Positions 36,622-45,988 are shown, counted from the first letter of the stretch. The stretch: DNA of 64,000 nucleotides from Stenotrophomonas rhizophila (GCF_020857975.1 NZ_JACWUO010000005.1:62001-126000); one strand, 5' to 3'. Numbers and translations are program-made. Notes: generated by a model from the sequence alone, not told the origin.

Positions 36622-37568
36622 AGCGAACGCGCCAGCCGGTACAGCGCGAACGCACCGATCAGTTCCAGCGCCAGCGCGATGCCCAGCAACTTGTGGCCCA
36701 GCGGGGCATGCAGCACCGGCTCGAAGAATTCCGGGCTGGAAATGGCCATCAGCAGCGCGCACAGCGGCGGCAGCAGGCCCAGCACCCAGGCCGACATACG
36801 GGTTTCGGCGGTGGTGGCCACCAGTTCCTGCTGGGCCTGGTCCAGGTCGCGCATGAAATCGCTCATGCGCTGCAGGATCTGGTCCGAGCGGCCGCCGATG
36901 CGGATGCTCACTCCCAGTACCACCGCCAGCACCTCCAGCGCCTCCAGCCGGTAGGGCTGGGCCGACTGGCTCAGCGCGCGGTCCAGGTCCAGCCCGCTGC
37001 GGGTGCCCGACAAGGTGTCATCGAGCAGGCGGCGCAACGGCATCGGCACCTGCTGGGCGGCGGTCTGGAAGGACATCTGCAGGCTGTTGCCCAGCCCGGT
37101 CAGGCGCACCAGGTTGTCGAGGAAGTCCGGCAGCTGGCGCAACAACCGTTGCCGCAGGCCGTTGATCCGGCGCGACACCCACAGCCCCAGCACCAGGGCG
37201 TACAGCAGCAGGGTGATCGGCCACATCCAGGCGGTGCCGATGCGCATGGCCGACGCCCATGCCAGCAGCAGCCCGCCCAGCAACCACAGCACCGGCAGGC
37301 GCCAGCCCGGGCGCAGGCCGGCGCGCTGCAGCAGCGCGTCCCAGCGCAGTGCGCCGCTGCGGGGCGGATTGCCCGGCACGGCTGCGGCCGCAGCCGTGCG
37401 TGCCGGCGCACCGGCCAGCGCAGGCGGTGCCGGGGTGGCGGCCAGGCGCTGTTCGGTATGCTGCAGCGAGCTGCGCTGGCGCGCGCGGCGGCCCGCACCG
37501 GCCCACAGCTCCACGGCGATGGCCACCAGCACCAGCCCCGCACTGCACAGCAGCAGCACCGTGATCAT
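36618..37568 (-). CDS. tadB: TadB, inner-membrane platform protein
   Basis: 316 residues: N-terminal span, then T2SSF domain (LPDFLDNLVRLTGLGNSLQM, RIGGRSDQILQRMSDFMRDL) and two to three C-terminal spans. Shares architecture with TadC, its paralogue. The ATG lies 3 bp after the tadA stop; the open frame continuing upstream is antisense-like and not used. Confidence 0.9.
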   Translation of the reverse strand: MITVLLLCSAGLVLVAIAVELWAGAGRRARQRSSLQHTEQRLAATPAPPALAGAPARTAAAAAVPGNPPRSGALRWDALLQRAGLRPGWRLPVLWLLGGLLLAWASAMRIGTAWMWPITLLLYALVLGLWVSRRINGLRQRLLRQLPDFLDNLVRLTGLGNSLQMSFQTAAQQVPMPLRRLLDDTLSGTRSGLDLDRALSQSAQPYRLEALEVLAVVLGVSIRIGGRSDQILQRMSDFMRDLDQAQQELVATTAETRMSAWVLGLLPPLCALLMAISSPEFFEPVLHAPLGHKLLGIALALELIGAFALYRLARSL

Positions 37569-37570
37569 GC

Positions 37571-38920
37571 TCAGTACCCTCCTTCCAGGGCTTCGCGCAG
37601 CTGGCGCCGGAACGGCTCGAGCTTGTGCGAATGCGGATGGAAGCCCAGCCCGACCCAATGGTCGCGTTCCTTGCCGTCGGCATCGAGCTGGATTTCGTGG
37701 CGGAACATTTCCTGGGTGCTGATCAGGTTGTCGCCGACCCCGGTGATTTCGGTGATCGAGACCAGCACGCGGCGGCCACTGCCCAGCCGCGAAATCTGCA
37801 CGATGAAGTCGATGGCGCTGGCGATCTGCCGGCGCAGGCTGTCTTCGCTGCCCTGGAAGCCGGCAAAGCCGGCCAGCATCTCGATCCGGTACAGGCAGTC
37901 GCGCGGCGAGTTGGCGTGGATGGTGGCCATCGAACCGTCGTGGCCGGTGTTCATCGCCTGCAGCATTTCCAGCACTTCGGCGCCACGCACTTCGCCGACC
38001 ACGATGCGGTCCGGGCGCATGCGCAGGCTGTTGCGCACCAGGTCGCGGATGCTGACCGCGCCGTTGCCGTCGGCACCGCCGATACGGCTTTCCAGGCGCA
38101 CCACGTGCGGATGGTTGAGCGAGAGCTCGGCGGTGTCTTCCACCGTGATCACCCGCTCGTCGGGCGGGATGTAGCTGGCCAGCGCGTTGAGCAGGGAGGT
38201 CTTGCCCGAGCTGGTGCCGCCGGAGACCAGGATGTTGCAGCGGCCCAGCACCATCGCATGCAGCAGCGCCTGCATGGCCTGGTCGAAGGTACCCATGCGC
38301 AGCAGTTCGTCGGGGGTGAACGGGTCCTTGCGGAACTTGCGGATGGACACCATCGGGCCATCCACCGCCAGCGGGGAGATGATCGCGTTGAGGCGGCCGC
38401 CGTTGGGCAGCCGCGCATCCACCATCGGGTTGGACTCGTCCAGGCGCCGGCCCAGCGGGGCCAGGATGCGGCGCAGGATGCGCAGCAGGTGGCTGTCGTC
38501 GCTGAAACGCTGCGGGGCGCGCAGCAGCCGGCCACCCTGGGAGACGTGGATGTCCTTGTAGCCGTTGATCAGGATGTCTTCGATGGTGGGATCGTGCAGC
38601 AGGTCTTCGAGCGGGCCGAAACCGGTCAGCTCCTTGACCAGTGCCGCGGCGACCACCTCCATTTCCGCTTCGTTGATCGGAATGCGCCATTCCTGCACGA
38701 AGCTGGCGGTCTGGGTATGCACGTAGCGCACCACCGTGTCCGGGGCCCAGGCATCGATGTCGATGCGTTCGTCTTCGATGCTGTTGAGCAGGTGCTCGTG
38801 CGCGGCGACCAGTACCTTCTGGTACTCCTCGGACTGGGCGAACGGCGGGTGCGCGGGCTCGGCCGCATCGGCGTCGGCGCGTGCCGGCGGGGGAGCGAAC
38901 GGGGTCACTTTGTCTTCCAT
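37571..38920 (-). CDS. tadA: TadA/CpaF secretion ATPase
   Basis: 449-residue hexameric ATPase powering pilus assembly. Walker A SGGTSSGKTSLLNAL with K240 and T241, Walker B RIVVGEVRG at about 305-313, His box TGHDGSMATIHANSP at 325-339, and the N-terminal domain DPTIEDILINGYKDIHV. It is the TadA/VirB11-like branch; Tad pili use it for both extension and retraction in related bacteria. It overlaps tadZ (38905-38920) by 16 bp. Confidence 0.95.
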   Translation of the reverse strand: MEDKVTPFAPPPARADADAAEPAHPPFAQSEEYQKVLVAAHEHLLNSIEDERIDIDAWAPDTVVRYVHTQTASFVQEWRIPINEAEMEVVAAALVKELTGFGPLEDLLHDPTIEDILINGYKDIHVSQGGRLLRAPQRFSDDSHLLRILRRILAPLGRRLDESNPMVDARLPNGGRLNAIISPLAVDGPMVSIRKFRKDPFTPDELLRMGTFDQAMQALLHAMVLGRCNILVSGGTSSGKTSLLNALASYIPPDERVITVEDTAELSLNHPHVVRLESRIGGADGNGAVSIRDLVRNSLRMRPDRIVVGEVRGAEVLEMLQAMNTGHDGSMATIHANSPRDCLYRIEMLAGFAGFQGSEDSLRRQIASAIDFIVQISRLGSGRRVLVSITEITGVGDNLISTQEMFRHEIQLDADGKERDHWVGLGFHPHSHKLEPFRRQLREALEGGY

Positions 38921-40188
38921 TGCAGGCCACTCAGGCGGAGGGCGAGTTTTTCCCGCCAGCCGCGCGGCAGGGCCCCGGCCACCGCCGGGTCCAGTCGCGC
39001 CAGCAGCGGGGTCAGGGCACGCAGGTACGGGTCACGCGGGGCATCGTGCAGCAGCAGATGCCCGTGGTTGGCGCTGGCACGCAGGCGGTTGCAGTCGGGC
39101 AGGGTGGCCAGCAGCGGCAGCGCGAACCGCTGCGCGATCTGCGCCGGGGCCAGCCCGCCGGCTTCATCGTGGCGGTTGACCACCAGTTGCAGGCGGCCAT
39201 CGCGGGCGCCGAGCGTGTCCAGTTGCTTGAGCATCAGATCCAGCGACACCAGGGTGCCGATGGCCTGGTCGGCGACCAGCCAGATGTCGTCGGCGCTGTT
39301 GAGCAGCGAGCGGGGGATCTGTCGCAGCGGCGCCCCGCCCAGGTCGCACAGCACGGTATCGAACACCCCGCGCAGGCGCTGCACCAGGACGGCCGGGTCG
39401 GCGATCGGGCCGGCCTCGCTGCCGGCCGGTTGGCCGAGCAGGGCCAGCCCGCCGGGATGGCGGGTCATCGCGGTGCGGGCCAGGGTGGCATCGATGCGGT
39501 TGGCGTTGCGCAGCGCATCGTCGTAATGGAACTGGCTGTCCAGGTTCAGATACAGCGCGACATCGCCGGCCGGCTGGCCCAGGTCGAGCAGCAGCAGGCT
39601 GTTGCTGTGCCGGGTGGGGTCGCTCTCCAGCGCGGTGGCTGCGGCCGGATGGCCAAGCTGCTGGGCCAGCACGCCGACGTGGGCGGCCAGGGTGCTGCTG
39701 CCGACCCCGGCCCGCGCGCCCAGCACCAGCACCAGCCGCGCCTTGTGCGGCGCCTCGGCCGGCACGGCGCGCACGCCGGCGGTACCGGCGGCGCGGCGCA
39801 GTACGGCGTCGATGTCGGCGGTGTTCGATTCCAGGTCGAGGATGTCGCGCAGGCCGGCGCGCACCGCCGCCACGATGCCGTCGACCTGGTCGCTGGCGGT
39901 GGAGCCCACCGCCACCAGCGGCAGCTCGGGCAGGCTGCGCTGCAGCTGCCGGCCCAGCTCGGCCGATGCGGTGGCCTGTTCGCGGCGGTAGTCGAGCAGC
40001 ACGATGCAGGCCCCGGCGCGGCGATGGGCATCCAGCGCGGTTGGCGATGCGCTGTCTTCCCAGTGCAGCGGCGTGCCTACCGGCAGCTTGGCGGCCAGTG
40101 CCGCCAGCAGGCCGCAGTCGGGGGCCAGCAGCACCAGCGTCATCGGCGGTGCCATCGGTTGCAGCAGCTGGAGGGAGGCGGCGGACAT
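38905..40188 (-). CDS. tadZ: TadZ/CpaE, ParA-like localisation protein
   Basis: 427 residues: an N-terminal atypical receiver domain (about 15-125; IVLLDYRRE, RAGLRDILDLES), then a MinD/ParA-like ATPase domain. Its Walker A is LGARAGVGSSTLAAH (157-170), lacking the signature lysines of ParA, as in many TadZ proteins, so ATP hydrolysis may be weak or absent. TadZ places the Tad machine at the cell pole. It precedes tadA with a short overlap. Confidence 0.9.
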   Translation of the reverse strand: MSAASLQLLQPMAPPMTLVLLAPDCGLLAALAAKLPVGTPLHWEDSASPTALDAHRRAGACIVLLDYRREQATASAELGRQLQRSLPELPLVAVGSTASDQVDGIVAAVRAGLRDILDLESNTADIDAVLRRAAGTAGVRAVPAEAPHKARLVLVLGARAGVGSSTLAAHVGVLAQQLGHPAAATALESDPTRHSNSLLLLDLGQPAGDVALYLNLDSQFHYDDALRNANRIDATLARTAMTRHPGGLALLGQPAGSEAGPIADPAVLVQRLRGVFDTVLCDLGGAPLRQIPRSLLNSADDIWLVADQAIGTLVSLDLMLKQLDTLGARDGRLQLVVNRHDEAGGLAPAQIAQRFALPLLATLPDCNRLRASANHGHLLLHDAPRDPYLRALTPLLARLDPAVAGALPRGWREKLALRLSGLQWKTK

Positions 40189-40213
40189 GGGCGGCAGGTT
40201 CCTGGCATCGGGC

Positions 40214-41608
40214 TCAGCGCGAGAAGCCGGGCAACTGGTCGGAGCTGGCCGGGCTCAACAGCCACGCGCCCCACACCGGCTGGTTCGGCCTGGCCTCGCG
40301 CTCGCCGGGCAGGGCCACCTCGGTGCCCTTGGCCAGCGGCTGTACCAGCCGCGGGGTGACGATGATCACCAGTTCCTTTTCCTCGCGCTTGTAGCTCAGG
40401 CTGCGGAAGAACGCGCCGATGATCGGCAGGTCGCCGAGCAGCGGTATCTTGTCCACGCTGGAGCTGACCGTGTTGCTGACCAGCCCGCCGATCACGAAGG
40501 TTTCGCCGTCGCCCAGTTCCACCGTGGTGTCGGCGCGGCGGGTGGTGATCGAGGGCACCTGCACGCCGTTGTAGGTGATGCCGGCGGCGTAGTTGAGGTC
40601 GCTGGCTTCCGGGGCGACCTTCAGCGCGATGCGGTTGGGGCCCAGCACGGTGGGGGTGACGGTCAGGCCGATGCCGAACGGCTTGAAGGTCACTGTGGTG
40701 GTACCCAGCCCCTGCGGTTCCAGGATCGGCAGCTCGCCACCGGCCAGGAAGCTGGCGCTTTGCCCGGACAGCGCCACCAGGGTCGGTTCGGCCAGCACGC
40801 GGGCCATGCCGTTGCTCTGCAGCAGGTCGATGTTGGCATCCCAGCCGTGCGTCAGCGACTTGAACACCAGCCCGAACGCGGAGGACAGCGGGTTGGTGAC
40901 CACGATACCGTCGGGCACGGTGCCGGTGCCCGAGTCGGTGGCCGGCAGCACGCCCGGCAGCGACGCACCCGGGCGGGTGATGCCGTAGTAGAAGCCGTTG
41001 CTGCCGTTGAAATTCTTGTTGGCAAAACTCATGCCGATCTGGCGCAGTACCGACTTGTTGAATTCCACCACCTTGACCTCGACCTGGACCACGCCGCCGC
41101 TGCCGATGGTGGACACATCGGCCAACTGGCCGTCCTCGCCCACCGCCAGGGCGGCGGCCTTGCGGCTCTGCTGGTGGTCGAGCAGGCTGGGCGCGCTGCC
41201 CTGCAGCAGGCCTTGCTGGCCCTGCAGGGTCAGCTGCAGGTCCGGGTTGTCCGGCAAGGCACCCTGCAGCGCGCTGCGTACCTGCACCTGCACGCGCTGT
41301 GGTTCGGCCTGCCCGCGCCGCCACAGCAGCAGGGTGGTGCTGCCGTTGGACTTGCCCACCAGCAGCGCCTGGCGTTGCCCGCGCAGCATCACCAGGTCGG
41401 CCACGCCCGGGTCGGCGATGGCCACCCGTTCCAGGTCGGCCGGCAGCGTCCACGGCCGCTGTTCGCGGGTCTGCAGGACCACGTCGGCGCTGGCCATGCC
41501 GGCCATTGGACAGCTGCCGAGCACGAGCAGCAGCGCCAGGCTGGGCAGCCAACGCGGGGCGGGGCGGTGCGCCGGGGCAGGGCGTGGCGTCATGTAGGGT
41601 CTCGGCAT
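40214..41608 (-). CDS. rcpA: RcpA/CpaC, outer-membrane secretin of the Tad pilus
   Basis: 464 residues: signal peptide (about 40 residues including the basic leader), pilus-formation N-terminal domain (VVLQTREQRPWTLPADLERV, IADPGVADLVML), then a secretin domain with GGVVQVEVKVVEFNKSVLRQ, ANIDLLQSNGMARVLAEPTL, and the C-terminal signature DKIPLLGDLPIIGAFFR. It forms the outer-membrane pore for the pilus. ATGs at 41608 (chosen) and 41593 are both possible; the first is 4 bp past the cpaB stop. Confidence 0.92.
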   Translation of the reverse strand: MPRPYMTPRPAPAHRPAPRWLPSLALLLVLGSCPMAGMASADVVLQTREQRPWTLPADLERVAIADPGVADLVMLRGQRQALLVGKSNGSTTLLLWRRGQAEPQRVQVQVRSALQGALPDNPDLQLTLQGQQGLLQGSAPSLLDHQQSRKAAALAVGEDGQLADVSTIGSGGVVQVEVKVVEFNKSVLRQIGMSFANKNFNGSNGFYYGITRPGASLPGVLPATDSGTGTVPDGIVVTNPLSSAFGLVFKSLTHGWDANIDLLQSNGMARVLAEPTLVALSGQSASFLAGGELPILEPQGLGTTTVTFKPFGIGLTVTPTVLGPNRIALKVAPEASDLNYAAGITYNGVQVPSITTRRADTTVELGDGETFVIGGLVSNTVSSSVDKIPLLGDLPIIGAFFRSLSYKREEKELVIIVTPRLVQPLAKGTEVALPGEREARPNQPVWGAWLLSPASSDQLPGFSR

Positions 41609-41612
41609 GGGC

Positions 41613-42626
41613 TCAGGGCGAGCCACTGGGGGAAGCGGCGTCGCCGCGGATGATCTCGATGCCGCGGTCCAGCCGCGGCGCTGCACGCGGCGCGCTGGAC
41701 GGGTGGACGGTGGGCGCGCGCCGCGCCGCGCCGCGTCCGGCCAGGCCGTCGCTGTCGATGCCGGCATAGGCGGCGTTCTCCGGCGACTGCAGTGCCAGCC
41801 GCTGTTCCGGGCTGAGTTCGCCGCGCGCGCTGAGCACCGCCCCGGGTTGGGCGAACAGCGCCAGGTCCGGCCCGCCGACATCGGCCGGGTTGCGCAGGGC
41901 CAGGAACAGCTTGCCCTGCTGGGCGCCCAGCAGCAGCCGGTTGGCCTGCGCCACCGGTACCGCCAGCACCGCGCTGCGGATCGGGGTGTTGCCGTTGCTG
42001 GCGCCACTACTGCTGGAGGCGCCGCTGATGTCCTGTGCGCGGCTGTCGTTGCCGGCGCTGGCGGTGGCTACATTGGCTTGTCCAGGCGCGCTGTCGGCGG
42101 CGCCGTAGCTGAGCACGCGCAGCCGCGACAGCAGCAGGCGCGCCTGGGCCTGGCCGTCGGTGTGCAGCCCGGCCGGCGCCTGCAGGTTGAGGAACACATC
42201 CACATAGTCGCCGGGCAGGATGCGGTTGCCGGCGGCGACCAGTTCGTCCACCGGCAGCGCCAGCGCACGCTCGCCCGGATTCAGGCGCAACGCGTAGCCC
42301 TGGGCCATCAGGCTGCTGTCCAGCGCGGTGCCGGCGGCGATGTCGCGCACCGGCACCGCACCGGTGGCCGCGGCGATGCTGCCGTAGCCGCTGGTCGGCG
42401 CCTGCGGCGCGCTGCCGATGCGCAGGTCGGATGCGTCGATCGGGCGCCCGGCCGGCAGCGCGTTGGCCGCCTCCACCACCAGCCAGCTGCGCGGCTGCCC
42501 GGCCACCTGCGGCGACAGGGCGGCCACCTCGGGCGCGGCGCGCCGGCTGACCACGATGGCGATCACCGCCAGCAGCAGGGCCAGGGCGATCAGGGCCACG
42601 GCGGCGATGCGGGTCAGCTTGAGCAT
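41613..42626 (-). CDS. cpaB: CpaB/RcpC, Tad pilus assembly protein
   Basis: 337 residues: N-terminal membrane anchor (ALIALALLLAVIAIVVSRR), then tandem SAF/RcpC domains (WLVVEAANALPAGRPIDASD, GERALALPVDELVAAGNRIL, GDYVDVFLNL) and a long low-complexity C-terminal stretch rich in Ala, Ser, Asn and Gly. RcpC-type proteins bind the secretin and gate or stabilise the pilus channel. It lies between the TadE-like gene and the secretin gene. Confidence 0.88.
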   Translation of the reverse strand: MLKLTRIAAVALIALALLLAVIAIVVSRRAAPEVAALSPQVAGQPRSWLVVEAANALPAGRPIDASDLRIGSAPQAPTSGYGSIAAATGAVPVRDIAAGTALDSSLMAQGYALRLNPGERALALPVDELVAAGNRILPGDYVDVFLNLQAPAGLHTDGQAQARLLLSRLRVLSYGAADSAPGQANVATASAGNDSRAQDISGASSSSGASNGNTPIRSAVLAVPVAQANRLLLGAQQGKLFLALRNPADVGGPDLALFAQPGAVLSARGELSPEQRLALQSPENAAYAGIDSDGLAGRGAARRAPTVHPSSAPRAAPRLDRGIEIIRGDAASPSGSP

Positions 42627-42658
42627 GCGGTGCCTCCGGCGGAAAAGGGTGCGGGCAT

Positions 42659-43150
42659 TCAGGGCGTGCCCAGGTCGAGCTGGGCCACGGCGGTGCTGCG
42701 GATCGGTTCGCTCACCATCCAGCCGTACAGGCGGCCGGTGCCGGGCAGGAACGGTTTGCTGCCGTAGTCGTAGCTGACCGAGACCTGCATGCATTGCGCG
42801 CTGGCCAGCCCGGCACAGGGCGCCGGGGCGGACACCACGATCGGCGGTGCGCCGGCGTTGCTGCAGTCCGGGGTCTGCCCGGCGTAGTTGAGCAGCCACT
42901 GCATCGACCGGCGTGCGGCCAGGCAGGCCGCGGCGCGGCGGTCGCTGTTGCTGGCATAGCGCAGCGAGGCGCGCGCGCCCTCGGCCGAGGCCATCGACAG
43001 GGTCTGCTGCACGGCCATGATCATCACCCCGGTGTAGGTGAGCAGCAGCAGCGGCACCAGTCCGAGGATCAGCATCAAGGCGAATTCGAGGGTGACCACG
43101 CCGCGTTGCCGGCGCCGGCACGCACGCGCAGGGCGGACGGTCGGGTTCAT
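42659..43150 (-). CDS. TadE-like minor pilin
   Basis: 163 residues with the TadE signature at the start: RRRQRGVVTLEFALMLIL, a prepilin-like G then a hydrophobic helix with E at +5, as processed by TadV. The mature part has paired cysteines (CLAARRSM, DCSNAG, PCAGLASAQCM). Probably a pseudopilin at the pilus base or tip. It overlaps tadV by 4 bp. Confidence 0.85.
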   Translation of the reverse strand: MNPTVRPARACRRRQRGVVTLEFALMLILGLVPLLLLTYTGVMIMAVQQTLSMASAEGARASLRYASNSDRRAAACLAARRSMQWLLNYAGQTPDCSNAGAPPIVVSAPAPCAGLASAQCMQVSVSYDYGSKPFLPGTGRLYGWMVSEPIRSTAVAQLDLGTP

Positions 43151-43692
43151 GGCGCGTCTCCATAGTGCGCGTGCAGCACCACCAGCACCGTGGCCACCGC
43201 CATATAGGCCGCATAGGGAATGCCGACCCGGCCCTGGCGTGCGCCGTGCAGCTGGCGCGCACCGGGATGGGCGCGCCACTGTTGCTGGACGCGTTCGCTC
43301 AACCATTGCGCGCGCAGCGGCAACGCCGCGCGCAGGTGCGGTGCCAGCAGCAGGCACAGGGCATGGCCGCCGGCCAGCAGGCTGCTGATCAACCAGATAG
43401 GCAACAATGCCGGTGCGCCCAGCAGCAGGCCCAGCACCGCGAAATACTTCACATCGCCGGCGCCCATCCAGCCCAGCAGGTAGAACGGCAGCAGCGCGGC
43501 CAGGCCCAGCGCCATGCCGGCCAGATGGCTGCCGGGAAAACCGCGCTCACCCATCGCCCAGGCCGCCGCCAATGCGATCAGGGCGACCACTGCGGTGCAC
43601 AGCAGCCACCGGTTGGACACGCGCCGCGCATACAGGTCGCTGATGGCGACCTGCACGCTCAACAGCATGGCCAGTAGGGGCAGCAATGACAT
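43147..43692 (-). CDS. tadV: TadV/CpaA prepilin peptidase (A24)
   Basis: 181 residues, several membrane spans. The two catalytic aspartates of the A24 family are visible: D19 in VAISDLYARRVSN and D80 in WMGAGDVKYF (the GxGD motif). TadV cleaves the Flp and TadE/F precursors. It is of the short form without the N-terminal methylation domain. The start is the ATG beginning MSLLPLLAML. Confidence 0.9.
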   Translation of the reverse strand: MSLLPLLAMLLSVQVAISDLYARRVSNRWLLCTAVVALIALAAAWAMGERGFPGSHLAGMALGLAALLPFYLLGWMGAGDVKYFAVLGLLLGAPALLPIWLISSLLAGGHALCLLLAPHLRAALPLRAQWLSERVQQQWRAHPGARQLHGARQGRVGIPYAAYMAVATVLVVLHAHYGDAP

Positions 43693-43820
43693 GCGGGCTC
43701 CTCCATGAAGGGGCACCGGCCCGGTGGGCGCAGGGCAAAGCGTTGCCATTGCCGCAGGCCGTCAGGCCTGCGGGAATACCGCATCGTTGTCCTGTGCCGG
43801 CGTGCCGGCCGCTGGATGGA

Positions 43821-44000
43821 CTAGGTGGTGGCGCTGGTGGCGACGGCCTTGAGCTTGTCGAACAGCGTGCCGAACATGTCTTCCAGCGCGGGCTTGGCCA
43901 CTACGATCAGCACCCCGGCGATGACCGCGGCGAGCAGGCCATATTCCAGCGCGGTGACGCCATCTTCTTCGGCAACGAACTTGCGGATTGAAGCGTTCAT
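43821..44000 (-). CDS. flp: Flp pilin, major Tad pilus subunit
   Basis: 59 residues. The processing site is between G14 and V15 (AEEDG|VTALEYGLLA) with E19 and Y20 at +5 and +6, the hallmark of Flp prepilins; the hydrophobic helix follows. A strong AAGGAGAA ribosome site precedes the ATG. It heads the tad operon, with 776 bp of mostly non-coding AT-richer DNA upstream. Upstream in-frame codons do not add a plausible leader. Confidence 0.93.
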   Translation of the reverse strand: MNASIRKFVAEEDGVTALEYGLLAAVIAGVLIVVAKPALEDMFGTLFDKLKAVATSATT

Positions 44001-44776
44001 GACGGACTTCTCCTTGTTCCAGGTCAATCGATCAACTACCTGCGGGAGGATGGCCGGATCCGGTTCCACCGGGGCCTTCCAACGACCCGGGCTCCTGCCC
44101 AGGGCGCGGCCGGACTACAGCCGCTGGTCCGGCCGGTCGCTACCGGGCTGGACGTTGCGCGGACAGAAGGTGGCGGGCAGGGTCGTTGTGCGCGGGCCGG
44201 GCACCGGCGCAGCTGCGCTCGGTGCACGGAGCGGCGTGGAATCGTCGAGCCTTGTCATTGCATCCCCCTGTTGAACCAACCCGGCTCCGCCATGGAGTGC
44301 CGGGTATGCGATTGCCAAAATAGTCGGGCAATCCAAGTAAACCTAATGCACCAAATCGGCATGCCGGCCTGGAAATTTATCTTCGGTGCCGGTGCCGCGT
44401 TTTTCGTGCGGGTTTGACTTCCATTTAATGTTTATAAAGTGAAGGCGGTGTGTTTATTGTGTGATGGCGTTGTGATGGCGGTTTTTTGACGCGCTTTGGC
44501 CGGGTTTTCAATGGCTTTGTTGGTAGTTTAGGAGGCGTTGCGGCATATGCGGTTTCACGTATTGACCTCTGCCCAGTTCAGGCATACTGGCGAAAAATGC
44601 GCATCGAATATCCGGCACTGCCGCTGATGCGCCGCAGAAGATAAAGGGACATTCTTTCCGTCGTGGCACTGGCGGTGCGCGCACGGGTTTATCGCGGTTG
44701 GCATGCATGAAGCAGGGATGGGGTGCGGTGCGGTCATGATCGCGCCGGCGGCCGGGCCAAAGGGGGCGTCACTATC
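44001..44776. promoter_or_regulatory. long regulatory region between flp and the AraC-family gene
   Basis: 776 bp without a convincing gene. From about 44330 to 44520 it is distinctly AT-richer than its surroundings. It contains an inverted repeat GATTGCC (44310-44316) / GGCAATC (44327-44333), a direct repeat TGTGATGGCG at 44460 and 44471 (11 bp apart) and a TTGACT...TATAAA-like patch near 44415-44440. A 47-codon minus-strand frame at 44115-44258 is preceded by GGGGGATGCA and might be a leader peptide. Confidence 0.6.
44115..44258 (-). CDS. possible small ORF upstream of flp
   Basis: 47 codons starting ATGACAAGG after a good ribosome-site-like GGGGGA. The sequence (MTRLDDSTPLRAPSAAAPVP...) is Pro/Ala/Thr-rich with no family likeness. 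It could be a leader peptide or a chance frame. Confidence 0.25.
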   Translation of the reverse strand: MTRLDDSTPLRAPSAAAPVPGPRTTTLPATFCPRNVQPGSDRPDQRL

Positions 44777-45763
44777 ATGGTTGATGGTGCAGTGGATGGC
44801 AGTGGCGACAGCGCGCTCAGGTCGTTCGACCTGGCCACGCTCAGCGGCGTGCTGCGCGTGTGCGACATGGAGGTGGTGCTGCTCGACGGCAATGGCCCGC
44901 GTGCGGCAGTGCATTCGCAGGTACACGACGAGGCGTTGTTCTGCACGGCCGAGTGCGGCTTCCACTTCCGTGGACGTTTCATGCTGCCGCAGGACTGGTG
45001 CCTGCTTGGTTTCATCCACGCCACCGATGCCGCGCGCAGCTGGTGCCACGGTATTCCACTGAGCGCCGGCATGGCCCTGACCGTGCTGCCCGAAGGCATC
45101 AGTGAGTTCACCCTGAGCGCCGGTACCCGGCTGAGTCTGCTGCTGGCACCGATGCAGCGCGTGCAGCGCAAACTGACCGAATTGAGCCTGCGCAATACCT
45201 TGCCGTCCGGGCAGGCCCTGTCGTTGTTCAGCCCCGGCGGAGGGCTGGGACCGGCGCCCCTGCAGCAGCGGTATGCGCAGCTGCACCAGCAGCTGGGCCA
45301 GGGCAGCGGATTGGCCGGCGACGCGGTGGAGTCGCTGCTGCACGAACACGTACAGGCGCTGCTGGCAGCCGGCAACGAAGACCGGCCCGGCAACAGCCGC
45401 GCGCGCCGCACCCATTACCTGATCGCCCAGCGTGCCGAGAATTTCATGCGGCTCAATCTGCGCCGTTATATCTACATGCACGAAATCTGCGATGCGGCCG
45501 GCGTCAGCGAACGCGCCTTGCGCTATGCGTTCGAGGACCTGTTCGGCACCTCGCCGAACCGCTACCTGTCGATGCTGCGCCTGTGCGCGGCCTGCCGTGG
45601 CCTGTCGATGGCCGATTCCAGCCGCAAGTCGGTCAAGGCCGTTGCGTTGAGCTGCGGGCTGTGGGACCTGTCCCGTTTTGCCGACAACTACCGCCGTGTC
45701 TTCGGTGAGCTGCCACGCGACACGCTGATGCGCGCCCCGGCCCAGATCGGCAGCCCGGCCTGA
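44777..45763 (+). CDS. AraC-family transcriptional regulator
   Basis: 328 residues. C-terminal AraC DNA-binding domain with two helix-turn-helix units: IYMHEICDAAGVSERALRYA and KSVKAVALSCGLWDLSRFAD, then NYRRVFGELPRDTL. The N-terminal sensing part (about 1-220) has no recognised fold. It lies divergent from flp and just upstream of the adhesin gene; the 21-bp phased repeats before the adhesin fit AraC-type binding. So it is a good candidate to regulate both systems; that is inference. The ATG is at MVDGAVDGSGD. Confidence 0.88.
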   Translation: MVDGAVDGSGDSALRSFDLATLSGVLRVCDMEVVLLDGNGPRAAVHSQVHDEALFCTAECGFHFRGRFMLPQDWCLLGFIHATDAARSWCHGIPLSAGMALTVLPEGISEFTLSAGTRLSLLLAPMQRVQRKLTELSLRNTLPSGQALSLFSPGGGLGPAPLQQRYAQLHQQLGQGSGLAGDAVESLLHEHVQALLAAGNEDRPGNSRARRTHYLIAQRAENFMRLNLRRYIYMHEICDAAGVSERALRYAFEDLFGTSPNRYLSMLRLCAACRGLSMADSSRKSVKAVALSCGLWDLSRFADNYRRVFGELPRDTLMRAPAQIGSPA

Positions 45764-45882
45764 GTTAGATGGCTCTGGCGATTGCTGTCATGCCAAGGAT
45801 CGGCTCCCTTCGTTGCGGCATCGCGATGTCCGAGCCGTGCCCGGGCTTACCGCTCTTTCTGTGCGCACCGGCAACGTGTGAA

Positions 45883-45988
45883 GGGTTGGCACGGGTGGGT
45901 TGGCGGGACTGTCGAAAACATGGATGTTTTCGCCAAGCCCCCACGGACGGGTTCACGGCGTGTCCCGCCAACCCGCCCGTGCCAACCC
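45883..45988 (+). repeat. long inverted-repeat element, copy C
   Basis: Arms 45883-45909 and 45962-45988 (27 bp) are complementary except one T/G, a U-G wobble in plus-strand RNA. The core is the same as in copies A and B. Preceding it at 45800-45860 is a degraded relative of the SMAG dimer found before copy B. Confidence 0.85.
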
